Assembly: GCF_008831285.2 (NCBI RefSeq)
Contig: NC_045150.1
Coordinates: forward strand, 5,904,001 to 5,964,000
Length of the DNA: 60,000 nucleotides
Direction of reading: 5' to 3'
Source of the DNA: Nymphaea colorata
Lineage: Eukaryota; Streptophyta; Magnoliopsida; Nymphaeales; Nymphaeaceae
Numbering within the stretch: position 1 is the stretch's first letter; each line of letters begins with the position of its first letter. The translations under genes and the position numbers were made by a program. Positions 46,951 to 59,472 of this stretch are shown here, piece after piece. Under the pieces are notes generated by a model that made no database searches, had not been told where the DNA came from, and saw only the letters and a program-made list of their open reading frames with translations.

Positions 46951-49046
46951 AAGGTCCCGTAAGTCCCAATTGCTCCAAAACACCACTAAGCAACCAAGGA
47001 CCAGCCAAAAGAAACTCAATCCTGCAAGCTAGCATAATCATATTGATCCTTGTACCCTCATAAACTTGCGTATTAGAAAAAAGGCAACGAAGTAAATTGG
47101 TTCCTTAGGTTTTTGTTTGACAGTTATATCCATATATCCACATAAATAGTTTTGCAATGATTATGCTAGCTTGATTTATTTACTTCAAAAGTGGATTACT
47201 GCCTCGAAAATGTCCTCATGTGCACACAAAACTAGCTCCGTGCATGATTTATTTATTTTTTTTAATACAAGTCGCAATGTGGAAAGAAGAAGCATTTTCG
47301 AAATGCCTTTGGCCAAATAAGCCAGAGAACAAGAACACGAACGACTTCTTTGTTAGTGTTCGGAGGACATCTCACAAACAATCATGCGTTTTTTTTTTTT
47401 TTTTTTTTTTCATCCAATTGCTTAGAAGCCCAGCTGCTTTTCTTGACCAATCTCAAATTAGTGCTCCTGAGACAGGCACCACTTGTTAAGTCAAGTACAT
47501 AATAAGGCGTTTGCCATCTCCTTAGACAGAGAGCCATCAAATGTAGAAACCAAAAGCACGTATTGGAGTACATAATAAAGCATGATAAAGTTTAACGAAA
47601 ACATGGGTTTTAACAAAATTCCTTCATAAATACCATTTCGTAGGAAATATATAACGGACAAAAGTAAAGCTGAACCATTATTAGGGAAACGAAATCAATC
47701 TAACTTCATTCGAAATAAAATGAAATAATTTTTCGCAAATATTTTCATTCGAAATAAAATTTCTAAAAAAAATGCAGTTCCAAGAAATAAGTAGGGCTTT
47801 CTCCAAGTTTGGGTCTCTTTGGGAAAGCCTCAAGCTTCCTGTTTTCCGTAGGCATTGTAGGAAGCGAGATTGACCTCCTTCTAAATTTAGATTTTAGTAA
47901 CTATATTTTGAAAGTAAATGTCACGTAATGTCTGATATTTTAAGATCAGTCACACTCGAGGGATGGTCTGATCTTAAATTTACGGTTTTCAAATCAAGAA
48001 GATCTTAAATCCGAAGCTATCAAATGCCCCATAATGAGGCATCCCAGTGTTTTCAGATATCGTAAATAGAGAAGGTTATGGTGAGAACGTGAATATGAAT
48101 GGCTCCCATGCTTCACTTTGTCCAACATGGATCCAATTAACCCAATATTATTTCCATGATCGAATCCTGATGCAATATCCGACTTCGAGACAAAATCAAG
48201 AACCCATAATAGTAAGATAACCCGTATTCCGGTTCTGTTTGAAGCTTGGAATTAATTTTGATCTTACTCCAAAACCCATTCCCTTTCTCAAGAGATTTTG
48301 CTGCTGCCATGGTTAAGATGGGACACCTCAGCCCTCTTACAATCTTCCGTGTTGGTAATGTTTAATAACTTGACTTGCCGAGTGTTACCAGCTGGTGAAG
48401 TATTGAAATTTATTTTTCACCGGATCAGGTACACTCCATTGGCAATGAACAACGACCTCAATTAGCCAGGCTAAGCGTACGAATGTGAAGGAATCTCCGC
48501 AGTTGACTGTATTGGAACTCAGATCAGGTTTGATTCGGAAGGTATTGGAACTTGGATCCGGATTGTTTGGTGGAAGAACGTTATTGATTTCCATTTTTCA
48601 TTTTAATGGTTGGTGCCTAGGAAAGGCCGAGATGAGGTCCTAGTTGCTGCTAACTAGTTTAGAGACGCAAAATTAAATTATTTCTTTGAGGTAGACATGC
48701 AAGAACAAGACGAGCAATTGAGTTAAAGATCAATGCAAGTAGCTGACTAGCTAGGTCAGCTTGGCCAGTTTCAATTAAATCAGCATTTTAAGATTGTGGG
48801 ATTCAAATCCAATGCCTCTTTTGCTAAAAAGAAAGAAAGACTTGCCAAATCGAGGACTTGGTCAGAATACCTTAAGATTTCATCTTACATGAAAAGTGGG
48901 GAAATAAAAAGTCTGATTTTAATTCGTCAGAGTCTGGAACTTAGATTTGCATTAGAATGTAAAACCGACCTCCTAAGTCAACGCATGCCTTTTGTCATAG
49001 TACAAGCTTTTATACAATCACAACATACGTGTAGTGGGTAGAGATT
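46951..49046. other. Intergenic, no gene seen
   Basis: AT-rich, with a run of about 23 T at 47389-47411. Open frames around 47.2 and 48.4-49.0 kb lack recognisable motifs. Confidence 0.5.
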
Positions 49047-49577
49047 AGGGGTAAACCCGAGCCGAGTCGAGCCCGAGTTCAGCCAGTTCAAGCTCGGCTC
49101 GACTAATAAAACCTCGAGCTTGACTCGGCTCAAGCTCATGAATAGCCCCGACGGAAGCAGCTCGAGCTCGACTCGGTAGTTACGTGTTGAGTTCGAGCTC
49201 GACTTGATTAAGGCTCGACAAACTTCGTTTGAATAGAATTAATTTTCATCGTTACGTGTTAAGCTCGAGCTCGACTCGACTCAAATTTGACAAACTCGTT
49301 TGAATATAATTGATATTCAGCTTTACGTGTTGAGCTCGAGCTCGACTCGATTAAGGCTCGACAAACTAGTAAACTCATTTGAATATATCGACTTGATTAA
49401 GGCTCGACATACTCAATTAAGGCTCGAGCTCGACTATGTTGTTACGTGTTAAGCTCGAACTCAACTCGATTATTTAAACGAGTTGGCTCATGAACTTGAG
49501 CTCGACTCGTTAAGCAAATGGCTCGGCTCGAACTCGTTCACGAGCCGAGCTTTAACGAGTCGCGTTGTTCACTCCTA
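49047..49577. repeat. GAGCTCGA-rich element, copy 4
   Basis: TAGGGGTAAACCCGAGCC at the left and GTTGTTCACTCCTA at the right form imperfect inverted ends. Inside, TACGTGTTGAGCTCGAGCTC-type units repeat about five times at 60-70-base spacing, so this copy has grown by internal tandem duplication. Confidence 0.6.
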
Positions 49578-49755
49578 GTAAAGATAAAGAGAATGTGAAA
49601 GGTGTCAAGCTAGCTCGCTGGAGGGCAAGAATTCAGTTTCAAATCCTTCTCATTCTCTTGATTTGCGCCAACTTTTCGTTGGCGTTGTGTTTAATAAAAA
49701 ATACAATAGCAGTGCAAGTATTTAGTAAAAACAAATCGTTTCTCATGCATTAGTT

Positions 49756-49866
49756 AAATGTGGGGTTTGAAATTGGACTTGGATTCAAATTAATAAGGTC
49801 CACAAGGGTTGAGTTCTCAAGCAGTCTAGTTTTTAAAACCAGTAGTCGACTGCATGTAGCAGGTGG
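49756..49866 (-). repeat. 110-bp dispersed repeat, - copy
   Basis: Inverted counterpart of 44763-44876. It lies close to the truncated 3' end of the - strand copia remnant. Confidence 0.75.
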
Positions 49867-49984
49867 TTGTCCCCTTCCCAAAATACAATCACCGCCTTCA
49901 CACAAGTACTGCAAAATGAATTGAACGCCATTTTTTACCCTTATGTGATCGGATTCACATAAGTCAATCACCTCAAATGTCCGT

Positions 49985-52500
49985 TGACACAAAGTCCAAA
50001 AAGGCAAAAAAAGAATGTGACGGCTTGATATCTATCGTACGAGTCACTTTAAGCAAATCGAATACATATTTCCGTTGAGAGAGATATATGTTTCTTTCAT
50101 TGATTTGGATATCTCGATTCCAAGGAAATAACACAACCTTCCCAAATCTTTGATTTCGAAGGTTTTTATTGAGCAAGCACTTTGTCTTGTTGATAGTTTC
50201 CAAATTATCTCCTTGTTGATAGTTTCCAAATTATTTCCTGTTGCGATTATGTCATCTTTATGCCAAAACCATCTTTTCACCTGCTTTTTTGATGAACAAT
50301 GAGTTCCGGATAAAGTCTGTATTGGGGATACGTCCCAACCTTTATTAATGATCAAAAATGAGTTGTTGGCGTGAATTTTAATAATATTTTTGATGAACAA
50401 TGAGTTGTTGGCATGAATTCTAATAATATTTGTCCCTTCAAGAGCGGTGATCAGTTTTTGATGCCACACTCTTGGAGACTGCTTTAGTCAATAAGTCTAC
50501 TTATGCGACCTGCAAACCAAATTTGAAGTTCCTTTTTGTGGGTGGCCAAACAACCACTGCATGTAAACCTTTTCACTTAAGTCTCCCTGCAAAAAAAAAA
50601 AGAAACATTATTCAAATCTAATGGAAGTAATTAAGATGGCGACAAATGCACTTTATTAGTATTTGTTTTGGCTATAGGGGCAAACGTTTCTTCATAATCC
50701 AAACCATGTGTCAATATGTATCCTTTGGCTACCCAGTGAGCCCTTATGATGCTCTATGGTACCATCGCTATTGTATTTTGTTTTGAACATCTGTCGCAAC
50801 CCACGGCTTTGTTCTCCTTAGGAAGATGCGCAATGTCCCAATTATGGTTTTCGTTTAGAACCTTTAGTTCTTCCTCTATGGCGTCAGCAGATATATGTTG
50901 CATTATGGCTTGGTCATAGCTTCTAGGATCGCACTGATCTGTAATCTTCCCCTAAAATGCTGTGCTTAGTAAGGAGGTGATCATACCTCAAGTACTGATC
51001 TATAGAGTGTGTTAGCCATCTAAATGATGTAGCCTTAGAGGTACCTTGGTGGGTGACTTGTGCATTGTGACCTCCTAGTGATGACTCCTCAGTTTGCATT
51101 TGAGAGGTTGTCAGGTGGCCTGATTGCTGCTAAGAATCAGTTGTCACTGCCCCTTCTTCACTGCCACGACATGAAGTGGTAAAAGACACATCAAACTCTT
51201 TGTAATCATCACTAATGGGCAACACAATACAATCGGAATATGTCTTCCCCTCACTAATATCATCCTTGCATTTAAAAAAAGGATTTTTCTCATCCAATGT
51301 GACATTATGAGATACATAAAGACGCTTTTGATTCAAGTCATAGCAGTGGTAGCCTATTTGAAGAAGAAGAAGAATACCCAAGAAAATACATTTTTTTGGC
51401 CTGGTGACTTAATTTGTCATTTCCTTGGTTTTTAATATAAATTGTACACCTAAGAATTATCATGTGGTCGAGTAGAATTTTCCTTTGAAATACTTCAAGA
51501 AGAGATTTCTCATTCAAACACTTAGATGGCACATGATTGATGATATAGCATCCAAAACTCTTTAGACATGTTCATCTAAAATAGAAGAGACCTGGTAGTT
51601 TCAAGTAAATTTCTATTCTTGTGCTCGGCGACACCAGTATGTTGAGGCATGCCGACCAAGTGCGTTGGTGTCTCGTCCCAGCGTCTCTCTCAAATTGTTC
51701 AAAGTCCCAAGTTTTAAGTTCAATGCCATTGTTTGTACTGAAATTTTCTATTATAACTTCAAATTTAGTCTCGGCCTCTTGTACAAATTGAGGAATTTAG
51801 AAAACATTTCATTTATGTTAACAAATAAATTAAAGTGACTTTAAAATAATCATCAATAAATGTCGCATAGTACCAAAAGTTGGTATATGAATCTATATGA
51901 GAATGGCCCCAAACATCATAGTACACTAATTTAAAAGGAACAACAACATTATGTTCAGATTCTGAAAAAGAAAGTCTAGATATCTTAGCTAACTTGCAAA
52001 TTTCATAGCATTGCTTACCAAAACTTGGGTTGGGCATCACAGTAGCAATGTCACAATTTGACGCATGGTCAAGTCATTTGTGCCAATGTTCTGCATTCAA
52101 ATTTGACCTCCTCCTCATCACAAGGTCCTGCATAATGATGTTAGTGGATGTAAAAATAACGTGGCAATTCAGGTCCCTCGTTATTGTAGATACTAAAAGC
52201 AAATTAGAAGCAAGACATTTTGTGATCATGACAAATGATATCTTGCCAATACCCTTAACCTCCTTTGAAGGACCATAAGCTATAGTGAAAAATTTAGATA
52301 TGTTGGGTGACATATAATTTCTGAATAATTTTTGTTTCATGGTCATATGATCACTAGTGCCAGAATCTATAACAATTCTTTATAATTGCTGGTATGATTG
52401 GAACAAGAGGAAGCAACACCCCATTCTGTTTCATGTTAACACTGTCAACAATTCACTAATCTTTTCTAATATGGCCAACAACTCATTAGATTCAGTTTCA
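49985..52500 (-). pseudogene. Truncated Ty1/copia pol remnant
   Basis: Read on the - strand: protease (IVIDSGTSDHMT near 52370), the pre-integrase and integrase region (KQCYEICKLAKISRLSF, KLVYYDVWGHSHIDSYT, FIDDYFKVTLIYLL near 51.8-52.0 kb), a poorly kept middle, and RT (KDDIIATGNNLE and LGRLCYFLGIEIS near 50.1-50.3 kb). Frames are broken throughout. RNase H, gag and LTRs were not found, so it is a fragment. Confidence 0.8.
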
Positions 52501-53179
52501 TCGCCAGCAGGAAACTTGATGTTGTCTCTTTAAGGTCTGTTTGATGGGCTGGAAATACACAGTTGAACTGGAAAAAAAATTAAATGTTTAAAATTTTTAC
52601 AGTTTATCAAACGCAGAAAAAAAAATGACCGTTGGACGTGATTTTGGAAAAATGTTTTCGGAAAGATGTTTCCACCGTGAGAGGTGGAAATATTTTTCCA
52701 GATTCTTTTTTTTTGTCCGTTAGGGCACGCACTCTCGCGTCTTCCTCTTTTCATTTTCGTCCTCAGTTGTTTGTCGTCTCTCTTGCCTTCACGTTGCTGC
52801 TGCCTCAATCTCCTCGTCGTCTCTTGTTATCACCTCAAATTTTTCAAAAAAAAAAACTAGTATTTTATTATTTGAATTTAAATTTTAGAACAAAAAAAAA
52901 AAAGAAAATTGCCACTATTTGATCTAAAACGAATTTTTAAACTGCTATCCAAACCAAAACAAAATTCAAATTCAAAACCCAACCTTAGACGCAAGATTCA
53001 GATCCAAAAATCAAGTTTAGATCCAAATCGGAAATTCTGAAACTCTTTCCTCTTGAATTCAAATCTTGAATTTGAATTTCAAATTTTGGCTCCAAAATAT
53101 CTATAAATACTCCCATTATCCTCCCTCTTGGGCTTGGGCTAACCTTAGGGTTTTTCTAATGCTTCATCACTTGAAGATT
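52501..53179. other. 5' flank of the complete copia element
   Basis: Contains a GGTCTGTTTGATGGGCTGG start of a probable MITE near 52530, A-runs, and CTATAAATACTCCC near 53101, a TATA-like word. No gene. Confidence 0.5.
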
Positions 53180-53410
53180 TGTTGAAAAGTCGTGTCTTAT
53201 CAAGATAAGGCAGATCAATCTTGTTAGGAAATCTTATGTAAAGCTAATCTTTGATCTTAGGCAAGATTAGCTAATCCTTGATCTTAGGCAAGATTTGAGG
53301 TTTCTATATATATCACCAAAATCAAAGTAACTATATATTGTGTAGTCGACAATGAATAATATCACTCTCTCTTCTTTCGTTTTCCTCTTTCTCTCTGGTT
53401 CTTTTCGTCA
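53180..53410 (+). repeat. 5' LTR of the copia element
   Basis: Starts TGTTGAAAAGTC and ends near TTCTTTTCGTCA. Relative to the 3' LTR it carries about 25 extra bases, because the TAATCTTTGATCTTAGGCAAG unit occurs twice. Confidence 0.85.
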
Positions 53411-54302
53411 GGACTCTCTGGAAAGGTCAGGACTAATGAGGATCGGAAGTGAGGCCTTTCAGTATGCCATTCCACCGATCTCCAACCCTTGACTTAGTCG
53501 CCCCACTAGCCACTGCCCTCTTTAGGACAGTGAACTCAGCCACAATCTTTTTGATCTGGGCCTTCCTCAATGGGCGCTCTTCGTGTCGCTGCCCAACGAT
53601 TATTCGTATTTTGAGAAAAACTCTTTTGTTATATCAATCAATTATTTTGAATTGTTTCACTGATTATCCACATCCCAGGAATAATCGGATCGGCAGAAGC
53701 TGGTGCATTCCTTTCATTCCCACCTTCATAGGACAGATCTTCTAGTTCCCTCCGATCAATGGAATGGTCGAATAATGCCTAGAATCTTGAGATCCGCCAA
53801 TAGCCTTAGATTCAGAATCATCTCAATCCTGATCTTCTTCACCAGCTTCTGGTTCTAGACTAAAATCCTTCTTTGGAATTGCATTTCTCTCTCATAGGTC
53901 CAAAGGCCGTAGCTTAGCGAGCGTCTTTGTTATAAGAACATCGTCACTCAAAAGACGAGACTAGGAAAGGATAAATTCTAGAAAGCTGAAGACTCTCTTG
54001 AAAGGTCAGGACTTTCTTGAAAGGTCAAGACTCATTATGGAAAAGTCAGGATCCAAAAAGGTCAAGACTCATTTGTATGTCATCAGTACTCAGAAGTGCT
54101 ATATAAGAACTTCGAGATCAGATATAGAATGTTTCTTTCCATTCCTCGTGAGCCACTGATTTCTCCGAAACAAGAGATCAAAGTGTTCCCTTTTTTTCCC
54201 ATTAAGTCGACGGCATTACACCATTGGGATACTTCAAATAAACAGGAGTACATATAGGATACACCGGTGCTCAAACCTTTTCTCGAGATATCTTCCAAAC
54301 TG
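53411..54302. other. Insertion-like DNA between 5' LTR and PBS
   Basis: About 890 bases absent from normal copia layout. It is flanked or seeded by reiterated GAAAGGTCAGGACT words (near 53418, 54001, 54021 and 54045). The - strand at 54083-54298 is open and reads like organellar-type text ([19 protein letters not shown]), but I cannot name a gene. Confidence 0.45.
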
Positions 54303-54303
54303 T

Positions 54304-54316
54304 TGGGGTATCAGAG
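54304..54316 (+). other. Probable primer-binding site
   Basis: GGTATCAGAG matches the start of the initiator-Met tRNA complement used by most plant copia elements. It lies about 890 bases from the LTR instead of next to it. Confidence 0.5.
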
Positions 54317-54752
54317 TAGGGCTAGTTACTAGTGATAGAACTTGCTGGTTATTAGTAACAAAGCTTTACCGTCTATGGCTGTCTACTGCCGATGAAGATG
54401 CTGACAATCACGGCCCTTTGTCCACCAAGACGCTGATGCTCTATCTTCCATCTGTAGCTTGGGACATCACCAAATCAACAAAAGCAGGGCTTCCGTTTGA
54501 ACTGCCTTCCCCTTTCTAAAGTTCCATCATCCTCTTCCTCTATTAGCTCCTCTTTTGTCATTTATCATCTTCCGAGTGGCGACCGCTGCAACCAGATGTA
54601 ATAATCGAAGTCTCGAATTGGGACTTCCCTGCGAAGACTGATTTTTCGGAGCTGTCAATGAGGAGTTACAGAAAATCACCACCACTTCCTCATTTCTGCC
54701 CTAGAATTGGGATTTCTTGATTTTCTGACTGAGAAGGAGAATAGCAAACCAC

Positions 54753-55020
54753 ATGTTGTTGGGAACCCAGGGAGCGATCGTGATTGAAACAAAGACAGTG
54801 GAGCTGGATGACAAGCAGTTGGTGGAGCTCTGGGAGATATTCCACTCATTCGACCAGAACAATGGCAGCAGCCTGACGCAGCTCTATCTCAGCTCGCTGT
54901 TCTGGTCCCTCGGGCTGAATCCAAGCAAGAAGTAACTTGACGCTCTCATTTAGAAGGCGGGTACTAACAGCAATGGCCTAGTCAAGTTCTTAGAATTTGT
55001 CACCCTCGTCGCCCTCGCCA
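54753..55020 (+). pseudogene. Calmodulin-like (EF-hand) gene fragment inside the copia
   Basis: Calmodulin-like proteins bind calcium through paired EF-hands. Here about 88 codons match the first EF-hand pair of a CML14/15/16-type protein: VELDDKQLVELWEIFHSFDQ, then a loop, SLGLNPS, LDALI, and NSNGLVKFLEFVTLV. Loop 1 has lost acidic positions 5 and 12 (DQNNGSSLTQLY) and loop 2 has lost its first Asp (GTNSNG). Stops interrupt it at about 54933 and 54952. The second EF-hand pair is missing. It has no intron. The preceding 300 bases read like a host 5' UTR. It is host sequence carried in the leader of the retroelement. Confidence 0.8.
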
Positions 55021-55256
55021 TATGCTGTTTGCGAGGCACTAGGAGACTTGAGACACCTGGAACTAAGAAGGGGCAGGAACAGGAAGCAGAAACTGTCCAT
55101 CGGCGCACAACCGAAGGCTCACCTTGTGCTCGCCATCGCCAAACCAAGACCCGAAAGGAGGAGGTTGACCAGCAACATGATCAAGACCTTCGGTGATCTC
55201 TGAGCCTTCTAGCGACAGGCGAAGACGAATTTGATCTATGGTTAACTCAGAGGAAG

Positions 55257-56240
55257 ATGGCAGAAAAGGGAGAGGTCATTCTAAAAGAACCCAATGACAA
55301 CGACATTAGCACAGAAGCATGTATTATGTCCACCATTCTGATGGACCAGGTACCCCTTTAGTCTCTAATGTCTTGACAGGAGATAACTATATGATGTGGA
55401 GAAAGACCTTGACAACGGCCCTTTCCGCCAAAAACAAATTGGGGTTCATGGACAGATCCATTGCAAAGCCTATCTCCCTCAAAATTATATGGGAAAGATG
55501 CAACAACCTGGTTCAGTCTTAGATTTTAAACTCCATCCATAAACATCTCTTGGTTAGTGTAATTCATGCCAAAACTGCTGACCAGATTTGGAGTGATCTT
55601 GAGGCTCGATTTTCTCAAGCCAATGGCCCACACATTTACCAAATACAATTTCAAATAATGAATTGTAAGCAAAATCAGTCGTCTATTGCAGCTCATTACA
55701 CAAGAATGAAGGGATAGGGGATGTGTTAGCCCTATATGCTAACATCTCACATTGTTCGTGTGGTACCATGAAGGCTATTGAGTATCTTCACCAACAAGAC
55801 CAACTTATGCAGCTCTTGATGGGCCTTAATGATAACTATGCAGCCATTAGAAGCCAACTCTTGTTGATGGACCTGCTTCCTACTATTACCAAAGCTTATT
55901 CTCTTCTTATTCAAGAGGAGAAACAAAGGGACGTTAAATATGGTACATGCTCAAGAAAATGTCTCTATCCTTGCAACGCAGCCTTCACCACAAATGCATT
56001 AAAGAAACAAAAACAATCAAACCAAGGAAAGAGGAAGACCACGTATGAAATGCAAGCATTGTGGCAAAATTGGACACATCAAAGCTAAGTGTTATTTTCT
56101 TGTTGGTTTTCGTAACAGGTCTGGTTCTTCTAATGCATTGACAAAGCCAAAGGCTAAAGCCGGCCTAGGAACTGCATCCACTGATCAACCCAATGAGCAA
56201 ATATTCAAAAAATTCTTTGACTTCATATAAAACTCTAATC
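55257..56240 (+). pseudogene. Copia gag, broken
   Basis: The probable start MAEKGEVILKEP is followed by a frameshift, then the gag landmark YYVHHSDGPGTPLVSNVLTG, DNYMMWRKTLTTAL, and later IWSDLEARFSQANG. A CCHC knuckle (CKHCGKIGHIKAKC, 56051-56092) binds nucleic acid. The stop at 55520-55522 replaces an expected Trp, and more breaks lie near 55710. Confidence 0.85.
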
Positions 56241-56299
56241 AAGGTACCAATAAACCCAGAGTTAACCTCTCAGGTAAATACTCTTCGCCCATTTCATGT

Positions 56300-57560
56300 C
56301 ATATTTCTAAACAATCATGAATCATTGACACTGGTGCAACCCACCATATCACTAACCTTATCTCAAACCTTTATGAACTCAACTCCACCAGCCACCCTCC
56401 AATCAGTTTACCGAATGGGTCCAAAGCCAACGTCACCCATATAGGTGACGTTCATTTGTGCCCCAACATAACACTAAAGAATGTTCTTTATGTTCCTACC
56501 TTTACATTCAACTTGATATCTATTCCTAAACTCTGTTGTGATTTAAGATGTGATGCAAAATTTAATGAGAACTCTTGTGTGGTACAGGGCCGTCACTCGA
56601 CGTCTATGATTGGAACGGGTAGATTGCAGAATGGATTGTATGTCCTAGATGAAACAAATCTCAGCGTAAACTTCGCTGCCACAAAATCTGCTTCATGGCA
56701 TCTTCGTTTCGGGCATGCTTCTGATTTTAAACTATCTATTTTATCTCGTTTGAACCTTCTTGACATTTCTAAAGCTAGTGATACATGTGATATTTGCCTT
56801 GTTGTTAAGAACACTAGACTTTTTTTTCCCAACAGTACTATTTCGACATATGCTCCTTTTAACTTAATTCATTGTGATGTGTGGAGAAGTTATCACACGC
56901 CTTCATTGACTGGTGCACAATATTTTCTAACTATAGTTGATGATTTTTCCCTATCTACATGGATTTATCCTATGAGATATAAATCTGAAGTTTTTGGAGT
57001 CATTAAAAATTTTGTCGCACTTATTGAAAACCAGTTTCGAACTAGAACTAAAATTCTTAGAAGTGACAATGGGACTGAATTCTTTTCACAAGAACTGAAT
57101 AACTTTCTTCATGAAAAAGGCATTGATTGTCAACATAGTTGTGTTGCGACATCACAACAAAATGGTGTGGTTGAACGCAAGCATCGAGACCTCCTAAACA
57201 TGGCACGAGCATTGAATTTTCAAGCTAAACTATCCATAAAATTTTGAGGAGAATGTGTCACCATTGCTGCTTACATTATCAATAGATTACCATCAAGTGC
57301 ATTAAATAATAAAACTCCATATGAAGTTTTATACAAACGTATGCTTGTTTTTGGATGTTTATGTCATGCCCACAATATTCATAAAAATCACAAGTTTGAC
57401 TTAAGGGAAAGGGCGATGCATATTTGTTGGATATCCATATGGTCAATCAGCTTACAAGGTTTATGACCTTGAAAGTGAGTCGTTGTTCACCAGTAGAGAC
57501 GTCAGATTTTGTGAAATCATTTTCCATATAAAAATGAAATGCACACTGGGGACAATGAAC
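56300..57560 (+). pseudogene. Copia protease and integrase, broken
   Basis: The protease active site IIDTGATHHIT follows a TGA (56318-56320) that stands for the usual Trp. NVLYVPTFTFNLISIPKLC and a HLRFGHASDFKLS pre-integrase zinc region come next. The integrase catalytic residues are visible as HCDVW, RSDNGTEF and QQNGVVERKH. The TGA at 57245-57247 again replaces a Trp (KF-stop-GECV). Text continues in frame as AAYIINRLPSSALNNKTPYE. Confidence 0.9.
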
Positions 57561-57779
57561 AAATGGTTCTTCTTTTACACTTCAATGATTATGTCTCAGG
57601 AGTGCATAAGTTTCTTTCAAGCCCAAGTGAACCTCTTAACAATACCACATCCAATCTAGATGATGAGACCAACATTGATCTCATTCCTCAATCAATCAAG
57701 TCTACTCGTGGTGATTCAGTCCAGCTTCACATATCTATGCGACCTAAGCATATACCAACTCATCTTAAGGACTAAAAAT

Positions 57780-58860
57780 GTTTCTCAATCTTGCCAGTTT
57801 CAGCCATTTGTTGAAGAGTGAGGGGACAAGCCCCACAAAAGGTACTCCTTACCCGATTGCACAATGTCTTGATATCACTAACTTCAATTCCAACTACAAG
57901 TGTTTCATGTCTACGCTCATTGAACAATGTGAACCTTCATCCTTTGCCCAAGCCATGCAGGACCCTAGATGGCGTGATGCTATGAAGGCTGAAATTGATG
58001 CATTAGAAGTCAATCATACCTGGACTATCACAAAACTTCCTCCAGGCAAAGTTTCCAATAGGCTGCATATGGGTATTCAAAATCAAATAACAATCTAATG
58101 GCTCTAACAAACGATACAAGGCCCACTTAGTAGCAAAGGGGTATACACAAACAGAAGAAGTAGATTACAATGAGACTTTTGCTCTCTGTCGCCAAGATCT
58201 CTACTATTTGATGTCTTTTAACTATTGCCGCTATTCAAAAGTAGCACCTTTTTCAAGTTGATGTCAATAACACCTTCTTACATGAAGATCTAAAAGAAGA
58301 AGTTTATATGAAATTACCACCTGGTTTTAGCCAACAAGGGGATGAAGGAATGACATGTCATCTAAATAAGTCTATATATGAGCTTAAGCAATCCTCTCGA
58401 AATTGGTTTTTCAAATTTGCTACCTTTCTCAAGGACAAGGGCTATATTCAATCCAAGGCAGATTACTCATTATTTTCCAAGGTCAGCACTAGAGGACGAA
58501 CATTTGTTTTAGTGTATGTGGATGACATCATCATTGCAGGGGATGATTTGAATGCAATCAATTCTCTAAAGCACATGATGAATGAAAGATTCAAGTTGAA
58601 GGATTCAGGCTGACTCTGATATATTTTTGGCATAGAATTAGCTACTTTAAAAGATGGTATCTTCTTATCTCAAAAAAAATATCTTCTCAGCATACTCTAT
58701 GAGACAGGGCACATGGGAGCAAAACCATGTGAGACACCTATGGAACAACACATAAAGTTTGACAATAAAAAGGGAGACATCCGATCCAAATCATTATAGA
58801 AAGGTGATTGGAAAACTAATATATCTGACCTTAACAAGGTCAGACATTGTTCACACAGTT
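57780..58860 (+). pseudogene. Copia reverse transcriptase, broken
   Basis: DPRWRDAMKAEIDALEVNHT opens the RT. Frameshifts follow, then QVDVNNTFLHEDLKEEVYMK, LNKSIYELKQSSRNWF, and the catalytic VLVYVDDIIIAGDD near 58525. Stops lie at 58611 and just beyond. Confidence 0.9.
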
Positions 58861-59039
58861 CATATCTTGAGCTAATTTATGAGTCAACCACGAGTGCCGC
58901 ATAAAGAAGCCATGAACCGTTTATTGAAATATCTAAAGGGAACTGCTGGATACGAAGTTATGTTGTCATCAAAGGGGCCGATTCACCTCATACCATATTG
59001 TGATTCAGATTGGGGTTTATGTCCAATGACATGAAGATC

Positions 59040-59406
59040 TACAAGCGGATACTGCACCATGATTGGGAATAGTCCTATCACCTGGAAAACGAAGAAGCAA
59101 ACAATAGTCTCTAGATCATCTGCAGAGGCAGAATACAGGTCTATGGCTCTCGCCACATGTGAGCTTATTTGGCTAAAGGCATTACTCAAAGATCTCGGGA
59201 TCATCCACAAAAATCCCATGACGTTAATTTGTGACAAGCAAGCTACAAAGCATATTGCAGCCACTCCAGTGTTCCATGAGAGAACAAAAAACATCGAAAT
59301 TGATTGTCATGTGGTAAGAGATAAAATTCAGAATGGAGACATCCAAACTCAATTCGTTCCCACAACTAAACAAGTTGTGAACATGTTTACCAAGCCCTTG
59401 GGATGA
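59040..59406 (+). pseudogene. Copia RNase H domain
   Basis: The longest intact 3' piece. SRSSAEAEYRSMALATCELI and LICDKQATKHIAATPVFHER carry the Asp and Glu of RNase H. It ends VVNMFTKPLG, the standard copia C-terminus. Confidence 0.9.
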
Positions 59407-59472
59407 GAAGCATTCCACAATTTAAGAAACAAGTTGGTGCTTGCAATCCAGGAGCGTCAACTTGAAGGAGAG

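Noticed and set aside
49047-49577. CRISPR-like spaced repeats
   Set aside because: The repeats are a degenerate GAGCTCGA family in a plant nuclear genome, with no unique spacers.
53449-53745. 98-codon frame after the 5' LTR
   Set aside because: No recognisable domain. More likely chance within inserted DNA.
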